A DNA stretch of 64,000 bases, taken from NCBI GenBank assembly GCA_028583605.1, contig CM053329.1, positions 620,001 through 684,000 of the forward strand, given 5' to 3'. Both the position numbers and the translations under genes were made by a program. Below are positions 34,891-47,699 of the stretch, piece by piece. Positions within the stretch are counted from its first letter, which is position 1. Each line of letters begins with the position of its first letter. The notes below the pieces were generated by a model. That model was not told the DNA's origin. It made no database searches and worked only from the letters and a program-made list of their open reading frames with translations. The stretch is from Dastarcus helophoroides. Its lineage: Eukaryota; Arthropoda; Insecta; Coleoptera; Bothrideridae.

Positions 34891-36212
34891 ACAGTTAAGT
34901 TTAGGGGCGTGGAATGTCAAATAAAATATGTGAAAAATTTTCAGAAAAATTCAAAAATGAAGACTTAGTTGGGTGTGTTTTATTTAAAAAAGAAAATTTG
35001 ATTTTGATTCTAAAAAGCGCAATACTCATTATGTCACAAATTTATTTCAAACAAAAATTTAAGTGGTTTCTAGAAAATTTTGTATTTAATATTTTTTTAT
35101 ATCTATAAAATTTTGAAAGTCTAATGAAAATTGCATGTATAACCAAAGGCGGCCGTTTAGTTTGGCATAAAATAAATGGAAATCTAAGAAGCTTCTTTAT
35201 TTATCGATTCACTTTGCTTTAATACTATGAGACAACGGCAGCTTAATTTGATCCTACTAAACTTTATTGATCGTTTGGATGCTAAGTAATGGACTTTTTG
35301 TATCTTGCGTGGGTAATTAAATCGTTAATAATGTTTATATTTTCGAAAATGTCCAACCAAAACAGTTTTTATCATGCTGCTTCAGATTTAAAAGTGGAAA
35401 TATTAGCGCATCATAAAATATAGAAATTTTAAAATTGATTTTGATAATGTTCAGGGATAACTAAATATCCTAATTACCAATCCAAAAATGTAATAATATA
35501 CAGGCTGTTTTGTTTAAAAATCAAAAGTTGGTATGAGTTTTAGCGAAAGTGACCCTAATGAGGATGTCATTTTTTTGTCAAAATTTGACATTTTATAACT
35601 ACATCAAGTGTAGCAAATTTGAAAATTTTATCTTCATAAATAAAGAAAATATATGGGTTGTACCATAATTCTGTTACAGCCGATATAAATGAGGATGTTT
35701 TTTGTTATAATTTGGTTTTTTCTAATGGATTTCCTGAATTATATTAATAGCATTATTTTTCGTCATTATTATATCATTTAATGAATATTTCGTCGGTCCA
35801 CTTTTCATTTAGCAGTGGCTTGTCATATCTCTTACTATTTGAAAATTTCTATGACAACCTAAAAAAAAGGTTTCTGAGGATTGTTGCCTTGGACGTTTAT
35901 GTTGTGTATTTAGTCTGATCTTTTTAGAAGTTTATATTTGGAGACAGTATTTTTTCGCTGTATGAAATATGAAATTTGCGTTCCACCTGGTGTGTGCAAC
36001 CATTACACATTATATTTTATTTTAGATGGTTACTATAGATAATTAATAATAACTTAATTAATAACGCATTGGTTATATGTAAGCTGTGTTTATATTTGAT
36101 TTGTTTGCTACCATTTTGTGTGAAAGAATATGCAGGAAGTAAGAAATTTAATGTTGGTTGGTTTTATTTAAATTCTAATTTATTTGACTAGTTTCCTAGC
36201 AAAAGTTTATAT
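34891..36212. other. no gene recognised
   Basis: AT-rich sequence. A tip-like TATACAGGCTG occurs at 35498. The 64-codon frame at 34914-35108 is of low complexity and is not a gene. Confidence 0.45.
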
Positions 36213-36588
36213 TGTAACGCAATGTAAATAGATAGAATAGACTTTAGAATAGAATTTAGTGCGTAAGAAAAGTTTCTAGAAAGATCTGATAAGGGGAAAG
36301 CGGTCGCGATAACGAAACAAACGGCAGATAAGCGTTCCAGAAATTTTGGAAACGATAAGCCTTATCTGCGGGATTTTTCTAGAACCTGAAGGCCAAAACT
36401 ATATAAGGCGGTCAGCTTTCCCTCGAAGTCAGTTAGTTAGAGTCGGCGTAGTTAAGTAGTGAGTTAGCAGTTAGAAATCAATAAGTAAGTTAATTGTTTA
36501 GTTGTAGTGATCCGAGTTGAATTTGAAAATAAAGTGGGTATTATTCAATTCACATGTTAATCAATTCGAACCGATAAAGTCTGTAACA
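36213..36588 (+). repeat. solo LTR (copy 2) with ATAT target duplication
   Basis: A 376-bp unit starts TGTAACGCAATG and ends CTGTAACA. It is flanked by ATAT at 36209-36212 and 36589-36592. It contains the pair GGCAGATAAGCGTT / GCCTTATCTGC, a TATATAAGG box at 36400, an AATAAA at about 36529 and the CGAACCGATAA block. No primer-binding site follows, so it is a solo LTR left by recombination. ATAT duplications are used by several insect Ty3/Gypsy elements; superfamily assignment remains tentative. Confidence 0.75.
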
Positions 36589-36852
36589 ATATTTTTTTAA
36601 ATTTTAATAATTTGAGTGCAAATTTTAATTTGTTCTAAAAATTCGTCTAATTGAGTAAAAAAGCCCGCAAAGTAAAAAGTTTGTACATTATCATACCTGT
36701 ATCCCTCGACTCATAGGAATTAGAAATTTAGTTTTCTAAATTGTTTATAAATATATTTGACAATATTGTAGAAATCGGATTACTCAATCGATTTTCTTTG
36801 AATGTATATTAATTCTGTTTAACACATATTAAAAATTTAAATCAACTTAATA

Positions 36853-37040
36853 AATTGGCGTAACTAGGAGAGCAAGGGCGGGGAATGCCAATTCTAGAAA
36901 TTCCTTAGAAATTTTGTAAGGACATTTTATGTTTGTCATCAAAAATTACTTGGGTAGTGCACAAATACAAAAAATATGAATTAAGGACAAGAACCCTAAA
37001 TTGCTCCTCCCCACCTAGAAGAAAATCCTACCTACGACGA
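36853..37040. mobile_element. possible hAT-like miniature element
   Basis: TTGGCGTAACTAGGAGAGCA with AGGGCGGGG at 36853 resembles the GGCGTAGC-type tips of the hAT element at 62701, and CCTCCCCACCTAG with CCTACCTACGAC near 37012-37040 could be the opposite end. The match is weak. Confidence 0.25.
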
Positions 37041-37309
37041 TGTTCAACTAACAGAGCATTTGAATTTATTTATTTATTAGGTTTTTTTCTAAAAAGTTAA
37101 GATAACCTTAACGTCATTATTTAGTTAAAAGAAAATTAATTTATTCTTCGAATAATTAACAAAATTTTGCCATATATGTGGAGAAAAAAATTGGCCAGTC
37201 ATGTGGACTGCCGACAGAAGTGAAAACTTAAAACTAGGAAATAACGGTGATAACATTTTTCTTGATGTTATTTAATACGAAGTAATTTAATTGTTCTGGA
37301 ACTAACCTA

Positions 37310-38015
37310 AAATGTTTACATATTTTGATATCTTCGGGATATCATGCTTCATATGTCCCCAGAAATAAAAATTCAAAGGATTTACATCCAGGGGATGCGG
37401 TGGCCATGCTATTGGACCTCTTGGACCTATTCATTTATTAGGAAAATGATCATTTAACCAATCAGTAACTTGTCCGCCTTTATGAGGTGGTGCACCATCA
37501 TGCTTATACTACATATTTTGCACAATATTAAACTCTACGTCATCGATGAAATCAAAAAGGTTGTATTCCAAAAAATTTAAATACAGATCTGCATTTAAAT
37601 GATCCAATGACGAAAGTCTAATCATTGTCGCGCATCTCCAGGATGTAACGCTTGCACATTTTGACGATGAAATGGATAAAACATTTCTCTGTGTAATACA
37701 CGCCACACAAAATTCGGTGACCAAAATGAGGATGATATGCTATACCCGAACACTAATTGAAAGATTGTCCTGAACAGCTTCTATTACATTTTCTTCATCT
37801 TGTATATCAACAGGATGAATAGCATTTTTTGGAACAGGGTTACCTGATTCTCGAAGTCTACGAAATGCCGCACTAAAACTGTGTGAACAGGTTGATGTCT
37901 ATTTGGATACCTTCGTTGATATTCTCGAGCTGCTTCTCTGGCGTTCCCATTGGAATATGCATAGACAAAAACAATATCTGCATATTCTTAACAAATGCAT
38001 TTTTTCATTTAGCAC
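37310..38015 (-). pseudogene. Tc1/mariner-superfamily transposase, degenerate
   Basis: Read on the minus strand from about 38015: an N-terminal helix-turn-helix part (NAREAAREYQRRYP-like and VHTVF-like words), a middle part (NPVPKNAIHPVDIQDEENV), then HDGAPPHKGGQVTDWLNDHF, IGPRGPIAWPPH and NPLNFYFWGHMKHDI at about 37330-37500. The HDGAPPH and PPH..D.NPLNFYFWG motifs are the second and third catalytic regions of the insect Tc1/mariner (Tc3-like) DDE enzymes. Stops and frameshifts break it. No terminal repeats were found. Confidence 0.75.
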
Positions 38016-38058
38016 TCTCACACTATCTGAGGGATAAATAAACACAGTGACACCACTA

Positions 38059-38150
38059 CAGAGGAGCCTCTAAAAATCGAAACCCTGCCTAATTCGATGA
38101 TCGCGGTAATCCGAACGGCCCGAATGAAGGGCCGGAAACTAGTTTAGACT
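38059..38150. mobile_element. pogo/Tigger-like terminus
   Basis: CAGAGGAGCCTCTAAAAATC follows a TA at 38057, and AATTCGATGATCGCGGTAAT with CCGAACGG comes next. The spaced TCGAA and TAATCCGAAC words are typical of pogo/Tigger terminal repeats, which insert at TA. The opposite end is not found, so only a fragment remains. Confidence 0.5.
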
Positions 38151-40289
38151 AGTTAGTTTCGCATTTGCAATTCGATCGTTAGATATTGCTGTATTATTTT
38201 CTCTAGTTTTATTTAAAAATTAAAGCTTGTTTTGATAGACCTGAAAATATTGAGGCATTAAAGGACATGATCCACCAAAGCATCACCTCTATTATCTCAC
38301 AAATGTTAGGCAATATTTAAAAGGCCTTAGTGACTTGACTAACTCGTTGTTAACGTACACCAATTTGAACATATGATTTAATTTGTAATTTTCCACTGTT
38401 TTGTTATTTATTAAAAATTGATTTTTAAATGTTGTTTGTTTCCCAATTTGTCAACATTCTTTGCAACTTTAGAGGAAATAATGAGAAAGACAAAATGCAA
38501 TTGTTCCAACCACTCATTGACAGTTCCAGTTCAGCAAGGCTCGCTCGAAAATTGGCACTTATTTAACTCATTTTGGCAAATATCTCAGTTATTTATCAAC
38601 CGACTATAAAAAACTTTTTTTTTGTTACATTTAGTAAAAAATCTATCAATCGAGGTATGATAAGGGGTACTTAGCTATTAGAATTTTTAAAGTTGGGGTT
38701 GCTAGCCCTTAGGAGTGAAGTGGTGAGGGATTGAAAATTACATATCAAAATGGCAATTTAAAAACAAAAATAAACGTTTTTGAGAATTCTTCTGAAATAT
38801 GTTTCGTCGCGGTTTGGGAAGCACAGCATATTTTTAAAATGCTTGTAACTTGTAAACAACAATAAATCGGACCTATGTTCATTGACGAAAAAGTGTCATA
38901 GCTATCATCTGAAAAAGTTGGTCATAGAGCTTGTAGAACACCCTGTATAAGGCATACTGTTCCCATCTAATATAATGTGTAGGTACACTACTTGGTTTTT
39001 TAAATTATCTTCTTAAAATACTGGCTATTTTTGTTTCGTTTTGGCATTTAAAAGCTGATTGGATGTTGTTCTTTCTTCAATTGCCTCTGGGGCTGTTTGT
39101 GATTCTATTTTGTGTGAATATATTTGTTTTGTTCACATGTGTATTTACATTTGATGGTAAATAATAGAAATTATCTGTGCGATCATTAGTTAATTATTTT
39201 TTCTTTTACTTCAAGAACAAATTGAAATTAATTAATGCCTTTATAAGTAATTAACTACATTTAATAGTAAATACACAAAGATTATGGAATCATTTCATTG
39301 AATTTATCGTTAGACTTCTAAATTATTTTGAACATTGGACAATTCCACATAATTATTAACCTGTTGCATCGATTAACAATGTCACTGTAGAGGCGACAAC
39401 GCAGTGCAACAAATTAAAAACAGCACTATTTAAGCACTTTTTCAAAACTCTCTAAGCCATTTTTCGGAATATTTGGAACAGTTTTCTTGCAGTAGATCTT
39501 GCAGATATTTACTATAGCTGACAACAATGCCAATCTCATCGATATTTCTTAACATCTTAACAATGCACTGGAAAATGCTAAGCGAATTGAGAAATATTAT
39601 CGACCAGATGATTGAACCTGGAAAATCCAAGGCATGCAGGCTTGATGTGAAAAATGTCTGTGTCAAAAAAGTTTAAATTAGTTGGTGTTTATAATATTGT
39701 AATTTAGTGAAAACCCAATTTAGCAAGCAATAAGAATCTTCATAAGAGGAAATAATAGAAGAAGGGATATGTGGAAGGAAATAGTTCGTAAAGTTATCAA
39801 GAGGAATATCTCAGCAATTTGCCAAAGTAGAAATGTGTCTGGTGAATATCCAGTGAGGCCACATGGTTAGAATAAGACAAGCTTTATCGATCCCTTTCAG
39901 CTTTCCCGTGACGTCATCTTCACGTCATGTTTGGATGCGCTTCACAGAGGCGCATCTTTTTATTTGTCTGTATACTTCTGTTCAAATTTATGTTAATTTT
40001 TATCTTTCTTTACTAGGGCGCTTGCCTTTCCTAGAGATAGGCGCATACACATAGTGTTAATAAAAATGACCCAAAGATTCAATTATTTTACAGTCATTTC
40101 TGACGTAGCAAATAATAGTTTGAAAAAACTAAGTTTTTAAAATTTTTAAAAAGGGCACAATATGAGCGAAGCCTTTGAAAACTTAATTAAAAAAAAATAT
40201 TTAGTTATTTTCAATGGTAAATTTTTAAACAATGAACTTCTGATTTTTGTAAACTATTTTACATACTTTATGTCAAAAACTGTGACAGA
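38151..40289. other. no gene recognised
   Basis: AT-rich intronic sequence. A lone arm of the TATACAGGGTG type ends at 38947 (CACCCTGTATA). Frames at 38418-38609, 39442-39666 and 39863-40054 have no recognisable similarity and are not called. Confidence 0.45.
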
Positions 40290-40866
40290 TTGATACCGGA
40301 TCCGCGTAAATTTGGTAAAAATAAAAATTAAAAAAAAATCGAAATAGTTTTTTTTTAGTCTGAAAGTCTATAGCACTGATGTTCACCGTCGGTTCAAAAA
40401 TCACTAGGCAAAACTGTCGGGAAAGGCTAGGCCTTTTGTGTCTGACACGGGACTGCCTCTTGTTTGTCCACCGAGGCCTTTTATTGGGAAGTGATTGTCA
40501 ACAAGATTCAAGTTACCACCCCAACGAATTCTATTCTTAGAAGGAATGGTTTTGGCCTATCTCAATTGCAGTTCCATTAAAATGAAACGCAATTAGGACA
40601 GTTGATGGTAAACATCTACTAAACATCCGGGCTGTAATGGACCCAGGGACAAAAGCTTTTAGCAATTATCCGAGGCTCGACATTACTCACCCTTTGTCCA
40701 TCCTAATTGGGTTTTCATGGTAAGGAAAAGCACTTAAGACGACAAACATCCTGTTATTCATCGGGGTGTAATTATCTTATCACTTTGGTGAATACTTCAA
40801 TTTCTGCCTAGCAATTTTTTTTCTACCGTTAAGCGTCGTCAAAAAGATGGATATACGGTATAAAGA
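40290..40866 (+). repeat. left arm of a 577-bp inverted duplication
   Basis: This segment is repeated in inverse orientation at 61044-61623 with roughly 90 percent identity. Blocks include TTCACCGTCGGTTCAAAAA, GCAAAACTGTCGGGAA, TGTCCACCGAGGCCTTTTAT, GGGCTGTAATGGACCCAGGG and TCCTAATTGGGTTTTCATG. It is more GC-rich than the surrounding intron, has no open frame, and begins and ends with short inverse words (ATACCG, CGGTAT). I do not recognise it. Confidence 0.85.
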
Positions 40867-41448
40867 TAACTATTGAGGAAAAAACTGGACTCGAAATTTT
40901 ATGTAAAATGTAAACGTGAAGTTAAAATTGGGTCTCTATTAAACAAACAAAAATAGCGTTCATTTTCCATATTTTTTTAAATGGTTTGAGAATATTTCAT
41001 TTAGACTTGCAGCAATCAATAATTATGGCCATCTAGCAAATCGTATATTATTGTGATTTTGGGAAGCCAAATCTTTCCTAGCGAATGGTTTGCTTGAACT
41101 ATCCTGTATATCAAGCCAAAATTTGTATGTTAAATAAATATAGTTGCTTCTTTTATTAGTTTTTAGTTTCAGTGGGGAGAGATGACTCATTACTCGAAAA
41201 TCATTGGATAAATTAATTCTTTTGCAATCTTTTGATTATAAAAAATATGTGATATATCCACCAGTAATAAAAAATAATGCATGAATGAACAGAAAAATGA
41301 TTTTATATTAACATCTTCTGATTAAGTTTTTAGGGTTTATGGGAAAGTGTAAGCTGAATCTTCCATAATCACCCAGTTTATAAGTCTGATGTCTGTTCAA
41401 ATGAGTTAATTTATTCTATTTCATTTTTCATTTTTTGAAGCCTCAATC
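40867..41448. other. no feature recognised
   Basis: AT-rich sequence; a TATCCTGTATATC variant of the recurrent tip lies at 41099. Confidence 0.45.
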
Positions 41449-42018
41449 CTACGGAATATCCGTTTTTTTGTATACATATGATCTACAAATTTTATAACTC
41501 TTTTTGCGATAAAGTTCATTGCTTAGAAGATATTTGGTACAAACTGATGCGATTCTTTTTAAAAAATGTATGTAGCTTCTAACCGCCGATAATTGCAGAC
41601 GGTCTAATTTAATATTTTTTATGAGTAGAGCTTTTATTGCATCTTTTAAAGTGTTTTGATCTGCAAGCGATTTGGAATGAAGTAATGCCATATAATTTGT
41701 TCGTGGGACAAAAAAAAAGTTGGATCGTACAATTTCGTTCCTAATACAAGTTAATTAAAACTTTAACTGATCTAAGCACAGTAGCGCAACCATTATTTGT
41801 TCAATTTCGTTGGTAATTGCTTCGAATCATTTGCCATCTACTATATCCGTCTGGAACGAACTCGTTAATTTCAATAACTTAGGACAAACCGTCTCCAACA
41901 CAAAGCCGATTTGTGGCCCCTGCCAAAGTTTTAATGGTTGAAATTTTTGAACTCGGTTATAATCGGGAAAGTCACCGAAAGCATATTCAAGTTTAACCTT
42001 TTCAGCATTGTCCATCAA
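41449..42018 (-). other. two unassigned minus-strand frames
   Basis: The upstream frame (42018-41827) reads MMDNAEKVKLEYAFGDFPDY then NRVQKFQPLKLWQGPQIGFV and has a protein-like composition. The downstream frame (41691-41449) starts MALLHSKSLADQNTLKDAIK and is followed by a lysine/tyrosine-rich end. A stop and 135 bases separate them. I do not recognise either. They could be an eroded transposon ORF or exons of an intronic gene, or chance. Confidence 0.25.
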
Positions 42019-44850
42019 TCTTTAAGAATCTAAATGTTATGTGTGCATGTGTATAGGCAAAAGAAAAAACTTTTTCATTTTCCTACTAAATAACTGTAAA
42101 GAGAAAATTAACAATGTTAGAAAGTGGTGGTAAAAAGGTAGAATAGAACCTCGATTATTATCTGTGAGTTGTGCAATCACGGAGGCTTAACCTTACTCAA
42201 TTTTGGTTTTCAGTTATTCATATTTCTATATTGACATTCTGGTGACTCATTAAAATTTTCATTTTCTAATGATATAATTTAATTTTTGATTTAAGTACCC
42301 CTTTTCTTCCCCGTTGTGTTTAAATAAGATCAAACTAGTTCTAATACATTTTTGAATTATCTTTTGTAATCAAGTTGACAAGGAAGTGTTATCGAATTAA
42401 ACCAACAATTCACCTTAACGTTTTATTTTAACAATATCTCAATGCACTGATTTTTCAATTTTAATGAAATATGCAAAGAAAGTGAATTTGGTTTGTCGAA
42501 ATTCATGGGACACAAATATGAGAAAGGTATAAATTAAAAAAAAAAAGAAAATTCATTGTTAGAACTTTAACTAAAATAATCATTTTACGTTAATGACTTA
42601 TTTAGTCATTTTTCTATCAACTTCTCAAAAATCATGTTCATTATAATAATAATTGCATTGATTTGCCAGATTAGCAACTTGGTTTCTTTCAAAAGTTTTG
42701 AAACGACATTCAACAAATCAAGTGTTCCGCAATTAATTATAAGATCTGGTTAATTAACTAACTTTAGAAGTCTAGATTTTTCCTTTAATTAATCTATATG
42801 TGTTTTCGTATACATCACATAACATAGTTCCTTGATGTTCTGAATTATCGTAAGAAATTGATTTTGCAGTTGTCTTCAGTCTCTTTGAAGTCTTTTGTTT
42901 TTGTTTATTTATTCCTTTAATCAGTGGAACTCGGACCAGTATCATAACCTAGTCACTACACTTTTCTAAGGTTAATGCTTTAATTAAAGTGACTATTCCT
43001 GATCAAAAAGTGGCTAAATTGATCTTAGCCATAAAAAAACATTCAAAAAGAAACGGGAAACTGATAATACGTTCTTCATCCTTTCACCAATATACATTGT
43101 GTACTTTATGGGATGGTCCAAACTATACCAATAGATTCTAGGACGAAAATTAATGGGGAAAGTTATATACAAGGTAATTCTAAATGTAGTATCATAAATT
43201 TAGATTTGTATTTTAGAGCCCAAAATAACACGAAAAGTCTATATAAACATATGTCGTAAAACACTTCATTTGGGACTGGAAAGTTAGTTTCTAATTATAG
43301 TTTTTAATTAATAGTAGCGAAATGTGTACAGGTAATTGAAAGAAATTTGGCACAACTCCATACCCTTTAGTGCCATTTTCAAAATGTTTTTTTCTAATTT
43401 GACTTGAGGAGTTTTTATTGAAAATCTACATTACTTGCTGCGATTACACGTTAATACAAAAAACCAGTGTTTTGCAAACTATATTTTCGAAGACATCTAG
43501 AAATCATTAGTTGCACCAGTAAGTCCTGAGATTCTAGGCTACATAAATATTTCCATAATTATTTCCTAACAAAATCTGTTCCATTCATTTGTGTTTATTG
43601 GTTGTGGATTTTGATTAAATTGCGTCTATAGTACATCCGCCAAATTTGAGAAATTTTATTTTAGACAGTTATTCAAATTATAGCTTAACTTATAATAAGA
43701 ATAATAATAAAAAATGTTTACAGGTGTTAAGTTTTAACTTTAATTTATTGTTTATTAATGTTATTTAACATTTCTGCGACCCAGTTTTAAAAAATTTAGA
43801 TATCATGTAGTCATATTTCAAAACTATTGGATTTACCGCCCCCTGACATGGGTCTACATTTTATTAAAAACTTTTAAGTAATGATCATTTTATTGACAAA
43901 GAAAAAATGCTTATTAAATTCTTATTTTCATAAATTTATTCTCAAAATTGAGATATTCATGTTCATTTTGTCAGAAATGACAAATTCAAATGTAAGTATA
44001 TTGTGATAGTTTGTCATGGAAAACCTTTGTTTAAGAGACAAAATAGTGATTGCATGTCTTGCTGGTTAGAACATTACTTAGATTTTTAGAATATTTTAAA
44101 AGGAACCCTCGTCATAGTATCAATTGGACTAATACAAGTCCTAATATCCCCAAAACAAATATTAGAAAATCCTTGGACAAATCAAAATAAAATTCTTTAA
44201 ACCATGCATTGCCATTTTGTCAATTAAAGTTAGGGGGCAGTGAGTCCAGTGGTGTGTGCATATTTTTTCTAAAAAATCGCTACTAAAAATTAATAAATTT
44301 TAACTCCTCAAAATCGACGTAGAAGGTCTTGAATTTTAAGAATTCTAAAATATTTATCTCAGAAATACCTCTGATCAAGCTTTGCAATTAAAAAGAAATG
44401 TGGTCAAGGTGGCATAATATATACATTTTCTATAGGGTGACTCAGAAATAAATGTGTCACACTGTTTTTATAGATAAATATAATAATGAAATTTTTGACT
44501 CACTATTTTTTTTATAATTCGAAATTTTGTTAATAAGGTCCAAATATTGATGGGAATGTTAAAACAAGCAAACATTTAAAAAAATAAGGCACGAACCTTT
44601 CGTTTACTATTCTCTTTAGATTTCGACTTTTCTTAGATATTTCGTGTGGGTTTGTGAAATTTTGTATTTAAAAACTATTAAAATTGCAGCAAATTTCGAG
44701 TTTAAAAGTGAAAATATCGACAAAGAAATTGTATATTTTTCATAATTTTAAAGGGCCGAATAATATAAACCTCATCGCCTGCGGTTTGGGGTATCAAATA
44801 TTTCCTTCGTGTGGAATATGGACCATTCCATAACTTGTTGTAGAATATAC
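42019..44850. other. no gene; a PLE family B scrap at 43745-43830
   Basis: TTATTTAACATTTCTGCGACCCAGTT near 43758 followed by a TCATGTAGTCATATTTCAAAA block is a diverged match to the outer part of the family B arms (ATTTAACATTTCTTCGGCCC, near 16710). The rest is AT-rich with no other feature. Confidence 0.4.
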
Positions 44851-45182
44851 TGTTGCGCGTTATCGGTTTGGAAATTAAAACTTCGTGAATTGTAATTTTA
44901 TTTCAAACCTATTTCGAAACACTACGATTATGACTCACTTAACTATCAGACTATCTAACTATCTCACTATCCGACTAACTGACTGAGGGAAAGACGACCG
45001 TTCCTGTTTCTAAAACTGATCTCCGTACAGATAAGACTTATCGCTTGCGGAAACGTCTAGAGAGCTTATCTGCTGTATGATTCATTCTCGCGGCCACTTC
45101 CAATTATCAAATGTTTTTAGAGAGTTCCTTACAGTACACAATCACTAATACAAATTTTACTACTGCAGTTTGTCAGAATACA
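44851..45182 (-). repeat. LTR (copy 3), inverse orientation, diverged
   Basis: On the minus strand the unit ends with CCGATAACGCGCAACA (44851) and contains GAAATAAAATTAC, AGTTAGTCGGATAGTGAG, CTTTCCCTCAGTCAGTTAG, GATAAGTCTTATCTG and GAAGTGGCCGCG, all in the order of the LTRs at 7189 and 36213. The 5' end is placed near 45182 (TGTATTCTGAC on the minus strand) by alignment only. The TATA box is not conserved. No internal element sequence is seen. Confidence 0.6.
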
Positions 45183-45353
45183 ATTCTATAACACAAGCTG
45201 GAAGTTACGTTCTCTACGAATTACATTTCCTTGCCAACTTTAAGGGCAGATTTTTTCAAAAACTGCGCATCACATCGATATTTAACAAAATATAACATTT
45301 GTGTTAGGAAAACATTGAATATTTGAAAAATAATATTTATTTCCGCTTTGCCC

Positions 45354-45400
45354 AGTGGCGTAACATTTTATGTAGAAAAGGGTCTCTAAGACATAGTGTT
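45354..45400 (+). mobile_element. possible solo hAT terminus
   Basis: CAGTGGCGTAACATTTTATG resembles the CAGCAGCGTAGC tip of the hAT element at 62701. No opposite end or target duplication is visible. Confidence 0.25.
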
Positions 45401-45579
45401 TTGAATGAAAGTTCGCGTACCGCGTAACTGATGCGCTGTTATAATGAATGAAATCAAATAAATAGTAATGGTTATACTATTTAATCGTATACTAACTACT
45501 AACACTAACTAAGGCAACTAAATGAAATGTGCAAATGACTTAGAATGTGTTTGAGTGAACTAAACGAAAGAAATGAAAT

Positions 45580-45652
45580 TATGAATGAATGAATGAATGA
45601 GTGACTGAATAAATGAATGAATGAATGGATGCCTGAATGAAGGCCCAATGAA
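45580..45652. repeat. (GAAT)n microsatellite
   Basis: About 15 tetranucleotide units of GAAT/AATG with a few substitutions (GTGACTGAATAAATG in the middle). Confidence 0.85.
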
Positions 45653-47699
45653 AGACAGTTTTAAAGAAGAGAGAGAGTGAGCTTTGCTGAAGGCCTATTT
45701 TTCTTCTTCCCCTCTACAAAACTTCCCTAACATAACAATTTTAAGATGGGGAAAATGAACCATCTACAGTTAATTTGAAAAATTTCCTAGTCAACTTATG
45801 TAAACAACATTCTTAAGCCATTGAAGCTTCCAAACAATTCCAAATTAACTTGAGAGATTAAAATGTTTACTACTTAAATTGTTTGCAAGCATCTTGTTAT
45901 TAAAGGGAAGCTATTAATATTTTGCACCTTGCATTAACTGAATTATGATTTAAAGCTACTTATATTAAATAAACAAGTTTTTAAAATCAATATTTTCTAA
46001 TGGCCTAATATTCACTAAACACATAGTTTACATTCCACAGATTTTTTGTATTGGGGTGAAATTACAGCAAATAATGTAGTTCCCCATTATAAGTGCTCAT
46101 ATCAAATGGGAAAAAAATCCCTTAACGTATCTCAGATATTTTTTCAACTTCAACAACCTATATTTCGATAAATAAGGTTTTATGAGCAATATTGCATATA
46201 ACATTTACCCATTAACATTCATCGTAGAATATGTTGGTAAAGTTTGGTTCATTTAATGGACACCTTATATATTTTAAAGGTTTTTAAAAATTACACACTT
46301 CAGTTTTTATGTTCAAAATTAGAAATTTTGATGTTTAAGCCGAGATTTCAATAAATTTCAAGACTGAATTAAAAATTATGGTTAAAAACTCGCAGTTTTG
46401 AGCGAACATAAAAGTGTTGAATTCTAAATCCAATTTTTGCTTGTTTATGGAAGTTTGGTGCTAAAAATATGTTCCAAGTTAAAGTTAAAAGGTGGAAAAA
46501 AAATCGAAAACAACTGCAAATTATAAAATCAAGCCCTGAGGTGTGCATCCTTGGTTTCCCCAACAATTTGCATAATTTTAACTGTTCTTCAATTTTATTT
46601 GGTTAGGAATCGGATCTGACTTACGCTGATAGTCGAGGTTTTTATGTAAGTGGAGCCAACTAAAATATAAACCTTTGAGAAATATTAAAATTGTATACGA
46701 ATGCTTTCCACATTTTTTTTGAAAACTACGAGTATAACGACTTGCGTGACGAATATTTCGGACCTTTTAAGACCAATGTCCTGCACGCAATGCCGTATGC
46801 ATATTTCTAACAATAAAGATATTCAAACAATTTATGAATTGGAAAAAAGGATATTAAAGCAATCAGTTTATAGCGTAAAAACACATTAAAGTAAGGTATA
46901 CAAGTACGCCATATCCGATATTTAACCCCCAAAGTTTGCTGACACCAATTTCGTTCAAAATGAAATTTTGCCTGTGTAATATTTTACCGGATACAATAGT
47001 GTAGCTTAAAAACAAGAAGGAAGTAAAATATATCATGATAATTTAAAAAAAATACAGCCAAAAAGTAAAAGCCTTGGTAAATAAAAACGGCTCAATTCTT
47101 GAGTTAGTCTTATAGTTTAAATTTTAAGTTTTATATTATATTTATTATCCTATTGTAAATTCAGTTTCTAACTTTGTAAGAATTTAAAATTTTGGAAGGA
47201 ATGTTATCAGATCGAAGTTAAACCTAAGATTTATACTTTTTTTTGTTCAAAATATCAAATTTTCGGTTTAATTTTGAAACAATTTTTTTCTCAAAACTAC
47301 TTTCACTTCAATACTACTGCTACTCGAATTCCTTACTTCATTATCATAATATTTGGACTTTAGCTGTTTGCTATTTGCATTTTTGAAAGGAAATCTTCTT
47401 TAGGCGCATTGAGCGACTTTTGATGGGGTCGTCACCATCGCGCTAATTTGTGTTATCAACATGCTCTAAAGTAAACAACATGAGTAAGACATGTAAGAGA
47501 ATGAAAAAAATGCTTGATCTGTAGCGAGGTTCAACTCCGACGGAAAAGGCTACCGTCCTACGCATTAAGCCATACCCCCTCGCGAACGAGAAGCTTAATT
47601 CGCTTGATAACTAGAGACCGGATTTTATGCAACATAAAAAGCTTGAAATATGCTTGCAAATATGCAAGCATTATACTTAAAATATGCACTAAAAGTGTC
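45653..47699. other. no gene recognised
   Basis: AT-rich intronic sequence. The 128-codon frame at 47514-47900 starts in a non-repetitive stretch but runs into the simple tract that follows, is Lys/Ser/Phe-rich, and resembles no protein I know. Confidence 0.45.

Noticed and set aside
44851..45182. Intact LTR element at 44851
   Set aside because: Only one LTR is visible, the TATA box is lost and no internal coding sequence follows on either side.
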